From: Ponticoccus alexandrii
Lineage (GTDB): Bacteria; Pseudomonadota; Alphaproteobacteria; Rhodobacterales; Rhodobacteraceae
Assembly (NCBI RefSeq): GCF_016806125.1
Contig: NZ_CP047166.1
Span: 1,984,001 to 2,048,000 of the forward strand
DNA: 64,000 nucleotides
Direction: 5' to 3'
This document shows, in pieces, positions 28,022-38,192 of the stretch. Numbering within the stretch: the stretch's first letter is position 1; every line of letters begins with the position of its first letter. The notes under the pieces are model-generated. The model made no database searches, had not been told where the DNA came from, and was given only the letters and a program-made list of their open reading frames with translations. Position numbers and translations under genes: made by a program.

Positions 28022-29065
28022 TCATGTCATCATCGAAACTGTCTCGTGACGGGGGGCGATCCGCTGGCCCGTGGCGCTGTCGAAGACATGGGCGCGGGAC
28101 AGGTCGGGCCGCAGGCCGACGGTCTCTTCCATACCCTCGACCGAGTGGCGTGGCGCGGTGACCACAAGGCGGCCCGCGTCGGTATCGACGTGCAGGGTCA
28201 CGTCCGAACCGGTCATCTCTGACAGGATCACCCGTCCCGGCAGCCCCTGCCCCGCTGGCGCTAGCGCGATCATGTCGGGCCGCAGGCCCAGCGTCACGTC
28301 CCGCGCACCCCGCCAGCCCGGCATGTCACCGGCGAGCAGGAAGTTCATCGGCGGCTGGCCGAGGAACCCGGCGACAAAGCGGTTCGCGGGCCGGTCGTAG
28401 ATCGCGGCGGGCGTGTCGAACTGTTGCAGGTAGCCCCCGTGCATGACGGCAACCCGGTCGGCCATGGACAGTGCCTCTGTCTGGTCGTGGGTCACATAAA
28501 CCAGCGTCGCACCGACCGTGCGGTGCAGCGCCTTGATCTCGGACCGCATCTCGACCCGCAGCGCATTGTCGAGGTTCGACAGCGGCTCGTCCATCAGGAA
28601 GACACCCGCGTCCCGCGCCATGGCCCGTCCCATGGCCACCCGCTGCCGCTGGCCGCCCGAGAGCGCGCCGGGCTTGCGGTCAAGGTACGGATCCAGGTGC
28701 AGCATCCGCGCCACATCTTCGGCGCGGGCAGTGCGAGCGGCGCGTTTCATCCCGCGCAACTCGAGCCCGAAGGCGATGTTCTCGCGCACCGTCATATGAG
28801 GATAGAGCGCGTAGTTCTGGAAGATCATGGCGATGTCGCGGTCGCGCGGTGCGACCTCGTTCACGCGGCGCCCGCCGATGGCGATTTCGCCCTCTTCGCA
28901 GGTCTCCAGCCCGGCGATCATCCGAAGAAGCGTGGACTTGCCGCAGCCCGAGGGGCCGACGATAACCACGAATTCTTCGGCGCGGATGTCCATCGACACG
29001 CCGTGCAGCACCGGGGCGCCTCCGGCATAGGTTTTGCGGATGTCGCTGAGCGTGATGCCGGTCAT
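28022..29065 (-). CDS. ugpC: sn-Glycerol-3-phosphate-type ABC transporter ATPase
   Basis: 347 residues. Walker [10 protein letters not shown]; signature LSGGQRQRVAMGRAMARD; Walker B VFLMDEPLSNLD; H-loop VYVTHDQTEA. The C-terminal TOBE/regulatory domain includes LGLRPDMIAL. Belongs to the MalK/UgpC group. Starts 4 bp inside the end of ugpQ. Gene order ugpB-A-E-Q-C fixes its role as the energy subunit. A C-terminal phosphodiesterase interaction, as in E. coli, is possible. Confidence 0.88.
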   Translation of the reverse strand: MTGITLSDIRKTYAGGAPVLHGVSMDIRAEEFVVIVGPSGCGKSTLLRMIAGLETCEEGEIAIGGRRVNEVAPRDRDIAMIFQNYALYPHMTVRENIAFGLELRGMKRAARTARAEDVARMLHLDPYLDRKPGALSGGQRQRVAMGRAMARDAGVFLMDEPLSNLDNALRVEMRSEIKALHRTVGATLVYVTHDQTEALSMADRVAVMHGGYLQQFDTPAAIYDRPANRFVAGFLGQPPMNFLLAGDMPGWRGARDVTLGLRPDMIALAPAGQGLPGRVILSEMTGSDVTLHVDTDAGRLVVTAPRHSVEGMEETVGLRPDLSRAHVFDSATGQRIAPRHETVSMMT

Positions 29066-29808
29066 GCCGCCGCCCCCCGGTTCAGGGCGCGGCGCGCGAT
29101 GGCAAGGCTGGGCCGGTCGGTGGTGAAGACCTTGACCCCAAGCGCCAGAGCGTGGTCGATCTGCGCCGCCGTATGCGCGGCGAAACAGCCGAAATCCAGC
29201 CCGGCTTCGCGGATCTGGTGCATCAGCGCGGCATCGGCACAATCGATCGGCACGGCGATCTCGGGAATGGCATGGGACTGCGCCAGTTCGATCACCCCGG
29301 CCGTCCCGACCTGCCGCAGCACGGCGGGGCTGACCAGCCACAGCCGCGGCCGGTCGGTCAGGCGCGCCAGTTCGTCCTGTGTCTCGATCAGGAAGGACGA
29401 GAAGGTGGTGCGGTGCAGCATCCCCTCGGCCTTCAGCACCGCCAGCGCCGGTTCGATCACGTCCCGGTAGGCACGCCCCTGTGCATCGGGCTTGAACTCG
29501 CAGCGGAAATCCACGCGGCTGTCGCGGTAGAGCGCGCAGAGCTCGGCCAGCGTCAGCGGGTGGCCACCCGCACCGAAATCGATCACCGCGGCGCGGACCT
29601 GGGCCTCTGTCAGCTCGGCGATGGCGCCGCGGGTGTCGGTGGTGCGGTCCAGCGTGGCGTCGTGGTGCACGATGATCGCCCCGTCACGCGTCGGGTGCAG
29701 GTCGAATTCGACCTCGTCCACGGCCATCGCGGCGGTGGCGCGAAAGCCCTGCGGGGTGCTGTCGCCGAATTCCAGCGTGCCGCCGCGATGCGAAGCGATG
29801 CGGGTCAT
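29062..29808 (-). CDS. ugpQ: Glycerophosphodiester phosphodiesterase
   Basis: 248 residues, TIM-barrel GDPD family. Catalytic and metal residues are visible: SHRGG near the N-terminus, VEFDLHPTRDGAIIVHHDATLDRTT, and FRCEFKP. Releases glycerol-3-phosphate from deacylated phospholipids in the cytoplasm. The start at 29808 matches the family N-terminus (TRIASHRGG). Lies between ugpE and ugpC. Confidence 0.92.
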   Translation of the reverse strand: MTRIASHRGGTLEFGDSTPQGFRATAAMAVDEVEFDLHPTRDGAIIVHHDATLDRTTDTRGAIAELTEAQVRAAVIDFGAGGHPLTLAELCALYRDSRVDFRCEFKPDAQGRAYRDVIEPALAVLKAEGMLHRTTFSSFLIETQDELARLTDRPRLWLVSPAVLRQVGTAGVIELAQSHAIPEIAVPIDCADAALMHQIREAGLDFGCFAAHTAAQIDHALALGVKVFTTDRPSLAIARRALNRGAAA

Positions 29809-29828
29809 GCTCTGCCCTTTCTCTTGGT

Positions 29829-30635
29829 TCATTTGACCGCTCCCATGGTGATGCCGCGCACCAGGTGGCGCTCGACCGCAAGGAAGCCGATCAGGATGGG
29901 AAGGATGGTGATGGTCGAAGCGGCCATGACGAGCGGCCAGTTGATGACGTCCTCGCCGGGGTTCTCGCGGTAGAGCTTGGCCAGACCGATCTGAAGCGTG
30001 TAGAGATCGCTGTCGCTGATCGCCACCAGCGGCCAGATGTAGTTGTTCCATTCGGTGATGAAGATATAGAGCCCCATCGACAGGATCGCCGGGCGCGCCA
30101 GCGGCACGATCACCCGCCAGAGTACCTGTAGCGGCGTGGCGCCGTCCATATAGGCGGCCTCGTCCAGCGCGCGCGGGATGCCCCGGATGTACTGGCGCAG
30201 GAAGAAGGCCGCGAAGCCGTTCGAAATGGCGGGCAAGATCAGGCCTGCGTAGGTGTCCAGCAGGCCCACGCGGGCCAACGTCAGGTAGTTCGGGATCAGC
30301 GTGATGTGGCCGGGGATCATCAGCGTCGCGACAACAGCGGCAAACAGGAAATCCCCGCCGGGAAAGTCGAAGCGCGCAAAGGCGAAGGCCGCCATGACCG
30401 CCAGCGCCAGACCGCCCAGCGTCACCACACCCGACACCAGAAGAGAGTTCAGCAGGTAGCGCAGGAAGTCGTATTGCCCGAAGGCGGTGCGGTAGTTGTC
30501 CAGCGTCAGTACGGGGTCGCCGGCATAGTAGCTGTCGACCGTCAGGACCGACATCCAGATGGTGTACAGCACCGGCGAGAGGAACAGCAGACCCGCCACC
30601 AGCGCGGCGCCGGTCCAGAGCGTCTCAGGCTTCAT
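29829..30635 (-). CDS. ugpE: ABC transporter permease (UgpE-like)
   Basis: 268 residues, MalG-type permease with six membrane segments and the EAA loop IPRALDEAAYMDGATPLQVL. Forms the channel with UgpA. Overlaps the upstream ugpA by 11 bp. Confidence 0.88.
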   Translation of the reverse strand: MKPETLWTGAALVAGLLFLSPVLYTIWMSVLTVDSYYAGDPVLTLDNYRTAFGQYDFLRYLLNSLLVSGVVTLGGLALAVMAAFAFARFDFPGGDFLFAAVVATLMIPGHITLIPNYLTLARVGLLDTYAGLILPAISNGFAAFFLRQYIRGIPRALDEAAYMDGATPLQVLWRVIVPLARPAILSMGLYIFITEWNNYIWPLVAISDSDLYTLQIGLAKLYRENPGEDVINWPLVMAASTITILPILIGFLAVERHLVRGITMGAVK

Positions 30636-31494
30636 AATGAACCCTCCGGCCCAGAACCCGGGCCTTGAAGATGGCCAGCGCGATCAGCAGCACGAAGAGC
30701 AGCACGGCGATGGCCGACCCCTGCCCGATGTCGAACAGCGTAAAGCCGACGCGGTAGAGCATATTGACGATCATGTCGGTGGCGCCCGCCGGGCCGCCCC
30801 GGGTCATGACATCGACGACGGTGAAGACCTGAAAGGCCTCGATGACAGAGATCACCAGCAGGAAATAGGTGGTCGGCATGACCAGCGGCACGGTCACGCG
30901 GCGGAAGACGTGGAAGCGCCCGCCTCCGTCGATTTCTGCCGCGTCATACAGATCTTTCGAAATCGCCTGAAGCCCGGCGATGTAGAGCACGATGTCGTAG
31001 CCCAGTTGCTTCCAGGTGTTGACCAGCACGATCACCCAAAGCGCCAGTTGCGGGTTTTGCAGCCAGTAGACCTTGGGGATGCCGAAGGTCGCGAGAGCGG
31101 CATTGATGACCCCGTAGTCGGTGGCGAAGAGCCACGAGAAGACCACCGCGATGGCCACGGTCGAGGTGACCGAGGGCAGGAACAGCGCGCCGCGCAGCAG
31201 GCGTTGCGGCAGGGCCTCGCGCACGAGGTAACTGGCGATGGCCAGCGCCAGTGCCAGCCGCAGCGGCACCGAGATCAGCGCGAAGATCCCCGTCACCCGG
31301 ACGGCGTTCCAGAACTCGGACGAGGACAGCACCAGCCGGTAGTTTTCCATCCCGACCCAGGGCTTGCCATCGGTCAGGAAATCCCACTCGCGGAACGACA
31401 GGTTCACGCTGGACAGGATCGGCAGGTAGGTGAAGACCGCGATGAAGGCCAGAAGCGGCGCGATCAGTAGGTAGGGCGTCAGGCGGCGGGACAT
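30625..31494 (-). CDS. ugpA: ABC transporter permease (UgpA-like)
   Basis: 289 residues, MalF-type permease. Six membrane segments; EAA loop ISKDLYDAAEIDGGGRFHVF. Starts 59 bp after ugpB. Confidence 0.88.
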   Translation of the reverse strand: MSRRLTPYLLIAPLLAFIAVFTYLPILSSVNLSFREWDFLTDGKPWVGMENYRLVLSSSEFWNAVRVTGIFALISVPLRLALALAIASYLVREALPQRLLRGALFLPSVTSTVAIAVVFSWLFATDYGVINAALATFGIPKVYWLQNPQLALWVIVLVNTWKQLGYDIVLYIAGLQAISKDLYDAAEIDGGGRFHVFRRVTVPLVMPTTYFLLVISVIEAFQVFTVVDVMTRGGPAGATDMIVNMLYRVGFTLFDIGQGSAIAVLLFVLLIALAIFKARVLGRRVHYEA

Positions 31495-31553
31495 CGAAGG
31501 CTCCGGTCAGGGGCCGAACCCGGGGCGCGGGTCCGGCAAGGGGCGCTGTGGCC

Positions 31554-32804
31554 TCAGTTGGTGCGGGCGGCTTCGTTGCGGGTGCGCGTGGCGAAGTCGG
31601 TCAGCGCCTCTTCCGCGTCTCGCTGGCCCAGCGAAATCGCCTGCCAGATGTCGTATTCGCTGGCCCGCATCCATGTGACCACCGGCGGACGCGGACGACC
31701 CCGGGCGACGTCCAGCTGCTCGATTGCCACGGTGATGCCCGGCTCGCCTTCCAGCGCCTTGGCGGCGAGGGGTTGGTCGGCGGTGTTGCGGTTGATCGGC
31801 ATGTAGCCGGTGCCCGCGAACCACTTGGCGTTGGATTCTGCACCGGCGGCGAAGCTGATGAACTGGTAGGCCGCGTCTTTGACCGCGTCCTCCGAGGTCG
31901 ACAGGATGCCGATCCCGGCCCCGCCGATGGGGGCCGCGCAGGTCTTGTTGCAGGGCATCGGCAGCACCAGCAGGTCATCCCCCAGCGCGTCCTTCGACCG
32001 GCGGTAGTTGCCGGTGGAGTTCATCATCATCGCGGCCTTGCCCGCGAGGAAGGCATCGCGGCCGTTGTTTTCCTTGGATACGCCGTCGACAGAGGCAACC
32101 TTGTGTTCGTGCACCAGCGAGGCCATCCATTCATAGGCTTCGATGGTATTGGGCGCGTCGATCAGGATCTCGCCCGAAACGCTGTCGATCAGGTCGCTGT
32201 CGTTTGCCATGATCAGGCCCCAGCGGGCGAACTGGCCCGGTGCGGCGATGCCGAAGATGCCGTCGCCGCCCAGCTCTGCCTGCACGGTCTGCGCGGCGGT
32301 CAGGATCTCGTCGAAATCGGTCAGCGGCGGGATTTCTTCCATACCGGCCTCTGCGAACAGGGCGGTGTTCACGTAGAGAACCGGCGTCGAAGAGTTGAAG
32401 GGCACGATGAAATTCTTGCCCTCATAGACGCCGACCTCGCGGGCGAAGTCGAACAGGTCGTCCTTCAGCGGATCCGCGTCGAGGTAGCCGGTCAGGTCGG
32501 TCAGCACGCCGCGATCCGCGAACAGGCCGTAGCGCGTGACCTCCATGATCACCGCGTCGGGGGCGCGGCGGGCCGGGATGGCGGCCTGAAGCTTCGTCAC
32601 GATGTCGTTGTAGTTGCCGATGTGCTGGGCATCGATCTCGATGCCGGGGTTCGCGGCCTCGAAGTCGGCGACGATCTCGTCGAGGACAGCGCCGCTTTCG
32701 CTGGAGAAGCTGTGCCAGAACTCGACGGTCACATCGGCTGTGGCGGTGCCCGCCGTCAGGGCCAGCAGGCTGGTGGCAAGGGCGGTCTTGAGCGTATCGA
32801 ACAT
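31554..32804 (-). CDS. ugpB: Periplasmic glycerol-3-phosphate-type binding protein
   Basis: 416 residues. Signal peptide MFDTLKTALATSLLALTAGT followed by DVTVEFWHSFSSESGAVLDE, the UgpB/SBP_bac_1 opening. TGYMPINRNTA and similar family blocks follow. The start at 32804 is set by the signal peptide. Captures glycerol-3-phosphate or glycerophosphodiesters; the exact ligand is inferred from the UgpQ neighbour. Only a weak Pho-heptamer-like CCGTCAT lies upstream, so Pho control is uncertain. Confidence 0.9.
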   Translation of the reverse strand: MFDTLKTALATSLLALTAGTATADVTVEFWHSFSSESGAVLDEIVADFEAANPGIEIDAQHIGNYNDIVTKLQAAIPARRAPDAVIMEVTRYGLFADRGVLTDLTGYLDADPLKDDLFDFAREVGVYEGKNFIVPFNSSTPVLYVNTALFAEAGMEEIPPLTDFDEILTAAQTVQAELGGDGIFGIAAPGQFARWGLIMANDSDLIDSVSGEILIDAPNTIEAYEWMASLVHEHKVASVDGVSKENNGRDAFLAGKAAMMMNSTGNYRRSKDALGDDLLVLPMPCNKTCAAPIGGAGIGILSTSEDAVKDAAYQFISFAAGAESNAKWFAGTGYMPINRNTADQPLAAKALEGEPGITVAIEQLDVARGRPRPPVVTWMRASEYDIWQAISLGQRDAEEALTDFATRTRNEAARTN

Positions 32805-32868
32805 GGGGGTCTTCCTTTTGTTCGCTGCGTTGGGGGTGGGTCGTTTCTTGTTGTTATGACGGGTGCGC

Positions 32869-33743
32869 CTACTGCCATTCGGGCGGCAGCGCGGCGCGGA
32901 ATTTGCGGTGATCCTCAAGCGCGGCCAGCGAGCGCCCGCCGTCGATCCGCGCAAGGTCGAGGATCACGGCATTGGCCACGGCCATGGGCACCGTCAGCGA
33001 CTGGGTCTCGCCGATGCGCCCGCGCGAGGCGGCGATGGTATGGTCCGGGACCGGGCGGATCGGGGTGCCGCCGTCGTCGGTCAGCGCCAGCACGGTGGCG
33101 CCCCGGCTGCGGGCGATCCCGGCAAGGGTCAGCGTGGTGGCATGGGGCTTGCGGAACGAAAACAGCCAGAGGGCATCCCCCTGCCCCAGCCCGTGCAGCG
33201 CCAGCGCCATGCCCTCACGTTCAGCGCCAAGATCGCGGGCGTCATAGCCAGAGCGGCCCAGCCGCAGCGCCGCCAGTTTCGACAGGCTGGCGGCGTGGCC
33301 CTGTCCGAACAGGAAGACCCGGCGCGCGTCGCGAAGGACCTCGGCGTTGGCGCGAATCCGGGTGTCGGTGACGGTGTCTCGCAGAGCCTCAAGCGCCGCG
33401 ATCTCGCCTTCGACGAAGAGGCCAGAAGCCCCTCTTCCGCCCGCACCAGCCGCGCCGCCATCCGGGCCGAGGCGGTGCCGAAGTCGCGCCCGCCCTCTGT
33501 CAGGTTGGCGCGCAGGAAGGCGCGGAACGCCGGGTAGCCGTCGAAGCCCAGCCGCTGCGCCAGCCGAACGGCAGAGGCCGGGTGCACGCCCGCCCGGTCC
33601 GAGATTTCCTTGCCGTTCTCCAGCGCCGCGCGCACCGGGTCCTGCAAGAGCACGTCCAGCAGGCGCCCGTCGGTGGCGGTCAGCCTTTCGGCGTTGCGGG
33701 TCAGAAGCGCGTTCAGCGCGGATTGCGAAGCGGCATGGGTCAT
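32869..33743 (-). pseudogene. MurR/RpiR-family regulator, frameshifted
   Basis: Two frames together make one full RpiR protein. The N-terminal HTH_6 part starts at 33743 (MTHAASQSALNALLTRNAER ... ISDRAGVHPASAVRLAQRLG ... RAEEGLLA). The C-terminal SIS sugar-phosphate domain is in the +1 frame (LFVEGEIAALEALRDTVTD ... VFLFGQGHAASLSKLAALRLG), ending at 32869. The frames meet at about 33420-33421, where one lost base (GGG read as GG on the plus strand) would explain the break. It would be the expected regulator of the adjacent ugp operon. A sequencing error cannot be excluded. Confidence 0.8.
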
Positions 33744-33983
33744 GGCAATGGCAATTGCATCCGCAATGTAAATTGCGGGCGTCGCTTCGCTGAAGGTTTT
33801 GTGACGTGTGATGGGACGCCTTGGCTGGGTCAGCCCCTGCGCCCTGCGCCCGCCTCGGGCGGCAGGCCACCGCAGCGTAACGGGTGCGGCGCCGTCAATG
33901 GCGCCGGGGCTGCGTGCTGTGGGTGGTGGCCCTGTGGGGTCAGGCGGCGCCGCGGTGAAGGCGGGGCGCCTGTGCCCGGGGCC

Positions 33984-35216
33984 TCAGAAGAAGGCCTGAA
34001 GCCCGGTCTGCGCGCGGCCAAGGATCAGCGCGTGCACGTCATGCGTACCCTCGTAGGTGTTCACCGTCTCAAGGTTCAACATGTGGCGGATCACCTGGAA
34101 TTCCGCCGAGATGCCATTGCCGCCGTGCATGTCGCGGGCCATGCGCGCGATATCCAGCGCCTTGCCGCAGTTGTTGCGCTTGATGATGGAAATCATCTCG
34201 GGGGCGGCCTGCGCCTCGTCCATCAGCCGCCCGACCCGCAGCGCGGCCTGAAGGCCCAGCGAGATTTCGGTTTGCATCTCGGCCAGCTTGCGCTGGAAAA
34301 GCTGGGTCTGGGCGATGGGCTTGCCGAACTGCTTGCGGTCCAGCCCGTAATTGCGCGCCGCGTGCCAGCAGAACTCTGCCGCGCCCATGGCGCCCCATGC
34401 GATGCCGTAGCGCGCCCGGTTGAGACAGCCGAAGGGCCCCTTCAGCCCCGAGACATGCGGCAAGAGCGCGTCCTCGCCCACCTCGACACCGTCCAGCACG
34501 ATTTCCCCGGTGACGGAGGCGCGCAAGGACAGCTTGTTGCCGATCTTGGGCGCGGAAAGGCCCTTGGTGCCCTTGTCCAGAACGAAGCCGCGGATCTTGC
34601 CGTCATGCGCATCGGACTTGGCCCAGACCACGAAGACATCGGCGATGGGCGCGTTGGAAATCCACATCTTGGAGCCCGACAGACGGTAGCCGCCGTCGAT
34701 CTTGGTGGCGCGGGTCTTCATCCCGCCCGGGTCGGAGCCCGCGTCCGGCTCGGTCAGGCCGAAACAACCGATCCACTCGCCCGAGGCCAGCTTCGGCAGG
34801 TACTTCTGCCGCTGCGGTTCGCTGCCGTAGGCGTAGATCGGGTACATCACCAGCGAGGACTGCACCGACATCATCGAGCGATAGCCCGAATCCACCCGCT
34901 CAACCTCGCGCGCGACCAGCCCGTAGGACACGTAGCCCGCGCCGATGCCGCCGTATTCCTCGGGAACCGTGACGCCCAAGAGACCCATCTGGCCCATCTC
35001 GACGAAGATTTCCGGCTCAACGGTCTCGTTCTCGAAGGCCTCGGTGACGCGCGGCGCCAGCTTTTCCTGCGCGAAGGCCCGGGCGCCCTCGGCGAGCATG
35101 CGCTCTTCCTCGGACAGCTGGTCGTTCAGGCGGAACGGATCATCCCATGTGAAGGCGCCAAGGTCCGGGGCATCCTTCGGCTTCAGGGCGGGTTTCGCGG
35201 CGCTCATCTCGTTCAT
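33984..35216 (-). CDS. gcdH: Glutaryl-CoA dehydrogenase-type acyl-CoA dehydrogenase
   Basis: 410 residues, FAD-dependent. Oxidises and decarboxylates glutaryl-CoA to crotonyl-CoA in lysine/tryptophan breakdown. Motifs: [51 protein letters not shown], and the catalytic glutamate in [18 protein letters not shown], the GcdH form. The ATG at 35216 follows AGGAG. It is divergent from psuK. The GCDH identity is strong from the [11 protein letters not shown] block. Confidence 0.93.
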   Translation of the reverse strand: MNEMSAAKPALKPKDAPDLGAFTWDDPFRLNDQLSEEERMLAEGARAFAQEKLAPRVTEAFENETVEPEIFVEMGQMGLLGVTVPEEYGGIGAGYVSYGLVAREVERVDSGYRSMMSVQSSLVMYPIYAYGSEPQRQKYLPKLASGEWIGCFGLTEPDAGSDPGGMKTRATKIDGGYRLSGSKMWISNAPIADVFVVWAKSDAHDGKIRGFVLDKGTKGLSAPKIGNKLSLRASVTGEIVLDGVEVGEDALLPHVSGLKGPFGCLNRARYGIAWGAMGAAEFCWHAARNYGLDRKQFGKPIAQTQLFQRKLAEMQTEISLGLQAALRVGRLMDEAQAAPEMISIIKRNNCGKALDIARMARDMHGGNGISAEFQVIRHMLNLETVNTYEGTHDVHALILGRAQTGLQAFF

Positions 35217-35362
35217 GACGACTCCTCCGGGCTTTTGCTTGCGCGCCAGCATAGCGCCGCTGCGCGCGGGCGAAAGGGGGCGCGCGCCCTGCCCCATGGC
35301 TGCGCCGCCGCGTCAGGGCCACCGGCTCTTGCGCGGCGGGCGCGGGCGCGGCATGAGAAGAC

Positions 35363-36256
35363 ATGACCCGCACGCCCGACATCCTCTGCATCGGCTCCGT
35401 CCTCTGGGACGTGATCGGCCGCTCCCCCAGCGCCATGGCCTTCGGCGCCGACGTGCCCGGACGCATCACGCGCATCCCCGGCGGCGTGGCGCTGAACATC
35501 GCCATGGGGCTGGCGCGCTTCGATCTGCGCGTGGCGCTTCTCTCGGCACTGGGCACCGACCCAGAGGGCGAGGAACTGGCCGCCGAGTGTCGGCGCATGG
35601 GGCTGGACACGGATTTCCTCTACCGCTCCGAGGACTTGCCCACCGACCGTTACATGGCGGTCGAAGGGGCCAACGGGCTGATCGCGGCCATCGCTGACGC
35701 CCATTCGCTCGAGGCTTCGGGGGACAAGATCCTGCGCCCGCTGACGGACGGCAGGCTCGGGACGGCGCAGACGCCCTACCCCGGCGCCGTGGCGCTGGAC
35801 GGCAACCTGACGGCGACGCTGTTGCAGACCATCGCCGAGGGCGCGGCCTTTGCCGCCGCCGACCTGCGCATCGCACCCGCCAGCCCCGGCAAGGCCGAGC
35901 GGCTTTTGCCCTTCGTCGCCTCGGGGCGCGGCACGCTTTACGTCAACCTCGAAGAGGCGGGCCTGCTTTGCCACACCCGGTTCGACTCGGCGCCCGATGC
36001 GGCACGCGCCCTCGTGGCGCGCGGCGCGTTGCGGGCGCTGGTGACCAACGGCGGCAAGCCCTGCGCCGATGCGGACGCCTCGGGCGCCGTGTCCGCCTGC
36101 CCGCCCGAGGTGCTGGTGACGCGGGTCACCGGCGCGGGCGACACCTTCATGGCGGCGCATATCGCCGCCGAACTGGGCGGCGCTGCCCGCGAGGCCGCGC
36201 TTGAAGCGGCCCTGCGCGCCGCCGCCATCCACGTATCCGGAGAGCACCCGGCATGA
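35363..36256 (+). CDS. psuK: Pseudouridine kinase (PfkB family)
   Basis: 297 residues, ribokinase fold. GGVALNIAMGLARF near the N-terminus and the anion hole VTRVTGAGDTFMAAHIAAEL carry the catalytic aspartate. It overlaps psuG by 4 bp; this pairing identifies it as the kinase making pseudouridine 5'-phosphate. The sequence alone gives only PfkB. Confidence 0.88.
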   Translation: MTRTPDILCIGSVLWDVIGRSPSAMAFGADVPGRITRIPGGVALNIAMGLARFDLRVALLSALGTDPEGEELAAECRRMGLDTDFLYRSEDLPTDRYMAVEGANGLIAAIADAHSLEASGDKILRPLTDGRLGTAQTPYPGAVALDGNLTATLLQTIAEGAAFAAADLRIAPASPGKAERLLPFVASGRGTLYVNLEEAGLLCHTRFDSAPDAARALVARGALRALVTNGGKPCADADASGAVSACPPEVLVTRVTGAGDTFMAAHIAAELGGAAREAALEAALRAAAIHVSGEHPA

Positions 36257-37170
36257 GCCTGAACCTGAAGATCGCCCCCGAAGTCTCTGACGCACTGTCG
36301 GAAAACCGCCCCGTGGTGGCGCTTGAATCGACCATCATCACGCATGGGATGCCCTGGCCGCAGAACCTTGAAATGGCCCGTGAGGTCGAGGCAACGGTCC
36401 GCGAGGCCGGCGCCGTGCCCGCCACGATCGCGGTGATCGACGGCGCGCTGCATGTGGGGCTGGAAAGCGGCCGGCTGGAGGCACTGGCGCAGGCAAAGCG
36501 CGTCGCCAAGCTGTCGCGTGCCGACATGGCCGCCTGCATGGCGCGCGGCGGCACCGGCGCCACGACGGTGGCCGCGACGATGATCGGCGCGCGGCTGGCG
36601 GGTATCTCTGTCTTCGCCACCGGCGGCATCGGCGGCGTCCATCAGGGCGCAGAGAGCAGTTTCGACATCTCCGCCGACCTGCACGAACTGGCACAGACCG
36701 CCGTGACGGTCGTGGCCGCCGGCGCCAAGGCCATCCTCGACCTGCCCAAGACGTTCGAAGTGCTCGAGACGCTGGGCGTTCCGGTCATCACCTACGGACA
36801 GGACCACCTGCCCGCCTTCTGGTCGCGCGATGCGGGCCTTGCCTCGCCGCTGCGGATGGACACCGCCGCAGAGATCGCCGCCGCCCACGCCATGCGCGCC
36901 GCCATGGGAATCCCCGGCGGCCAGCTGGTCGCGAACCCGATCCCGCCCGAGGCCGAGATCGCCCGGGACGAGATGCTGCCGGTGATCACCCGCGCGACCG
37001 AGGATGCCACGCGCCACGGAATCAGCGGCAAGGCCCTGACCCCCTATCTGTTGCAGCGCATCTACGACCTGACCGAGGGCCGCTCCCTGACCGCCAATAT
37101 CGCGCTAGTCCTGAACAATGCGCGCCTTGCCGCTGGAATTGCACAGGAACTGAGCGTCACCCGGGTCTGA
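36253..37170 (+). CDS. psuG: Pseudouridine-5'-phosphate glycosidase
   Basis: 305 residues. Splits pseudouridine 5'-phosphate to uracil and ribose 5-phosphate. Conserved VVALESTIITHGMPWPQNLE, FATGGIGGVHQGAESSFDIS, CAKAILDLPKTFEVLETLGV-like and FWSRDAG blocks are present; the catalytic lysine lies in the AKAILDLPKT block. Works with PsuK to salvage modified nucleosides from RNA turnover. Confidence 0.95.
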   Translation: MSLNLKIAPEVSDALSENRPVVALESTIITHGMPWPQNLEMAREVEATVREAGAVPATIAVIDGALHVGLESGRLEALAQAKRVAKLSRADMAACMARGGTGATTVAATMIGARLAGISVFATGGIGGVHQGAESSFDISADLHELAQTAVTVVAAGAKAILDLPKTFEVLETLGVPVITYGQDHLPAFWSRDAGLASPLRMDTAAEIAAAHAMRAAMGIPGGQLVANPIPPEAEIARDEMLPVITRATEDATRHGISGKALTPYLLQRIYDLTEGRSLTANIALVLNNARLAAGIAQELSVTRV

Positions 37171-37248
37171 ACGCCTCTTTGGTGAACACACGTATTGTAG
37201 ACCACGCGGGCAATGCCTAGTTTCGATTGGGCTGCCCGTGGAAAGATC

Positions 37249-37995
37249 ATGACGACCCCCAATCCCTCTCCGTTCCAACCGGAACCCAAGAAACGCTCCG
37301 GCCTCTTTGCCCGGCTGCGCACGTCTTTCCTGACCGGCATCGTGGTCATCGCGCCCGTCGGCCTGACGGTCTGGCTGATCTGGACCGTGATCGGGTGGGT
37401 GGACGGCTTCGTTTGGCCCTTCGTGCCGGGCGCCTACCACCCGACGGAATTGCTGAACCGATTCCTTGGCCTGACCGGGGAAGACCGCGTAGAGGTCAAT
37501 GTGCGCGGCCTTGGGGTGGTGGTCTTCCTGATCTTCACCATCGCCGTCGGCTGGATCGCCAAGGGCCTCATCGGGCGTTCCCTGATCAGCTTCGGCGAAA
37601 GCCTCGTGGACCGGACGCCGGTGGTGCGCTCGATCTATTCCGGGATCAAGCAGCTGGCCGAGACGGTCTTTGCCCAGACGGAGCGCAGCTTCGAAAAGGC
37701 CTGCCTGATCGAATACCCGCGCAAGGGCATCTGGGCGGTGGCCTTCATCTCGACCGACACGCGCGGCGAGGTGGCCGAAAAGGCGCATGCGATGGGCGGA
37801 CTGGTCTCTGTCTTCGTGCCGACGACGCCCAACCCGACCTCGGGCTTCCTGCTGTTCTTCCCCAAGGAAGACGTGATCGAATTGGACATGACGCTGGAGG
37901 ATGCGGCCAAGCTGGTGATCTCGGCGGGGCTTGTCTACCCGAACGGCACGGACGCCAAGCAAGCCGCCGAGGCGCGCTTCCGCAAGGCGTCCTGA
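37249..37995 (+). CDS. DUF502 membrane protein
   Basis: 248 residues, two membrane segments in the first 110 residues (LTGIVVIAPVGLTVWLIWTV and VVVFLIFTIAVGWIAKGLIG). The conserved PVVRSIYSGIKQLAETVF and VFVPTTPNPTSGFLLFFPKED mark DUF502. Function unknown. The start at 37249 follows GGAAAG. Confidence 0.9.
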   Translation: MTTPNPSPFQPEPKKRSGLFARLRTSFLTGIVVIAPVGLTVWLIWTVIGWVDGFVWPFVPGAYHPTELLNRFLGLTGEDRVEVNVRGLGVVVFLIFTIAVGWIAKGLIGRSLISFGESLVDRTPVVRSIYSGIKQLAETVFAQTERSFEKACLIEYPRKGIWAVAFISTDTRGEVAEKAHAMGGLVSVFVPTTPNPTSGFLLFFPKEDVIELDMTLEDAAKLVISAGLVYPNGTDAKQAAEARFRKAS

Positions 37996-38146
37996 CGCAC
38001 TGCCACACAAGGCATCGCTTCGGACGACCTGTGTGGAAAATGCATCGCGCAAGCGAATTTCCTCTTTCTATCCGCCACGGACGGATTATGTAGGAAGTGA
38101 AGGCGCCAGTCCCTCGGCGCTTGTGTTCAAGGCCTGCCAAAGGTCG

Positions 38147-38185
38147 CGCGCCGCACCGTTTCCCCGGTGCGGCGCGTTTCGTTTT
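38147..38185 (+). terminator. Terminator between DUF502 gene and patatin gene
   Basis: CGCGCCGCACCG (38147-38158) pairs with CGGTGCGGCGCG (38165-38176) around a 6-base loop, followed by TTTCGTTTT. A 12-bp stem between convergent genes; it may serve both directions. Confidence 0.85.
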
Positions 38186-38192
38186 CAACGGC

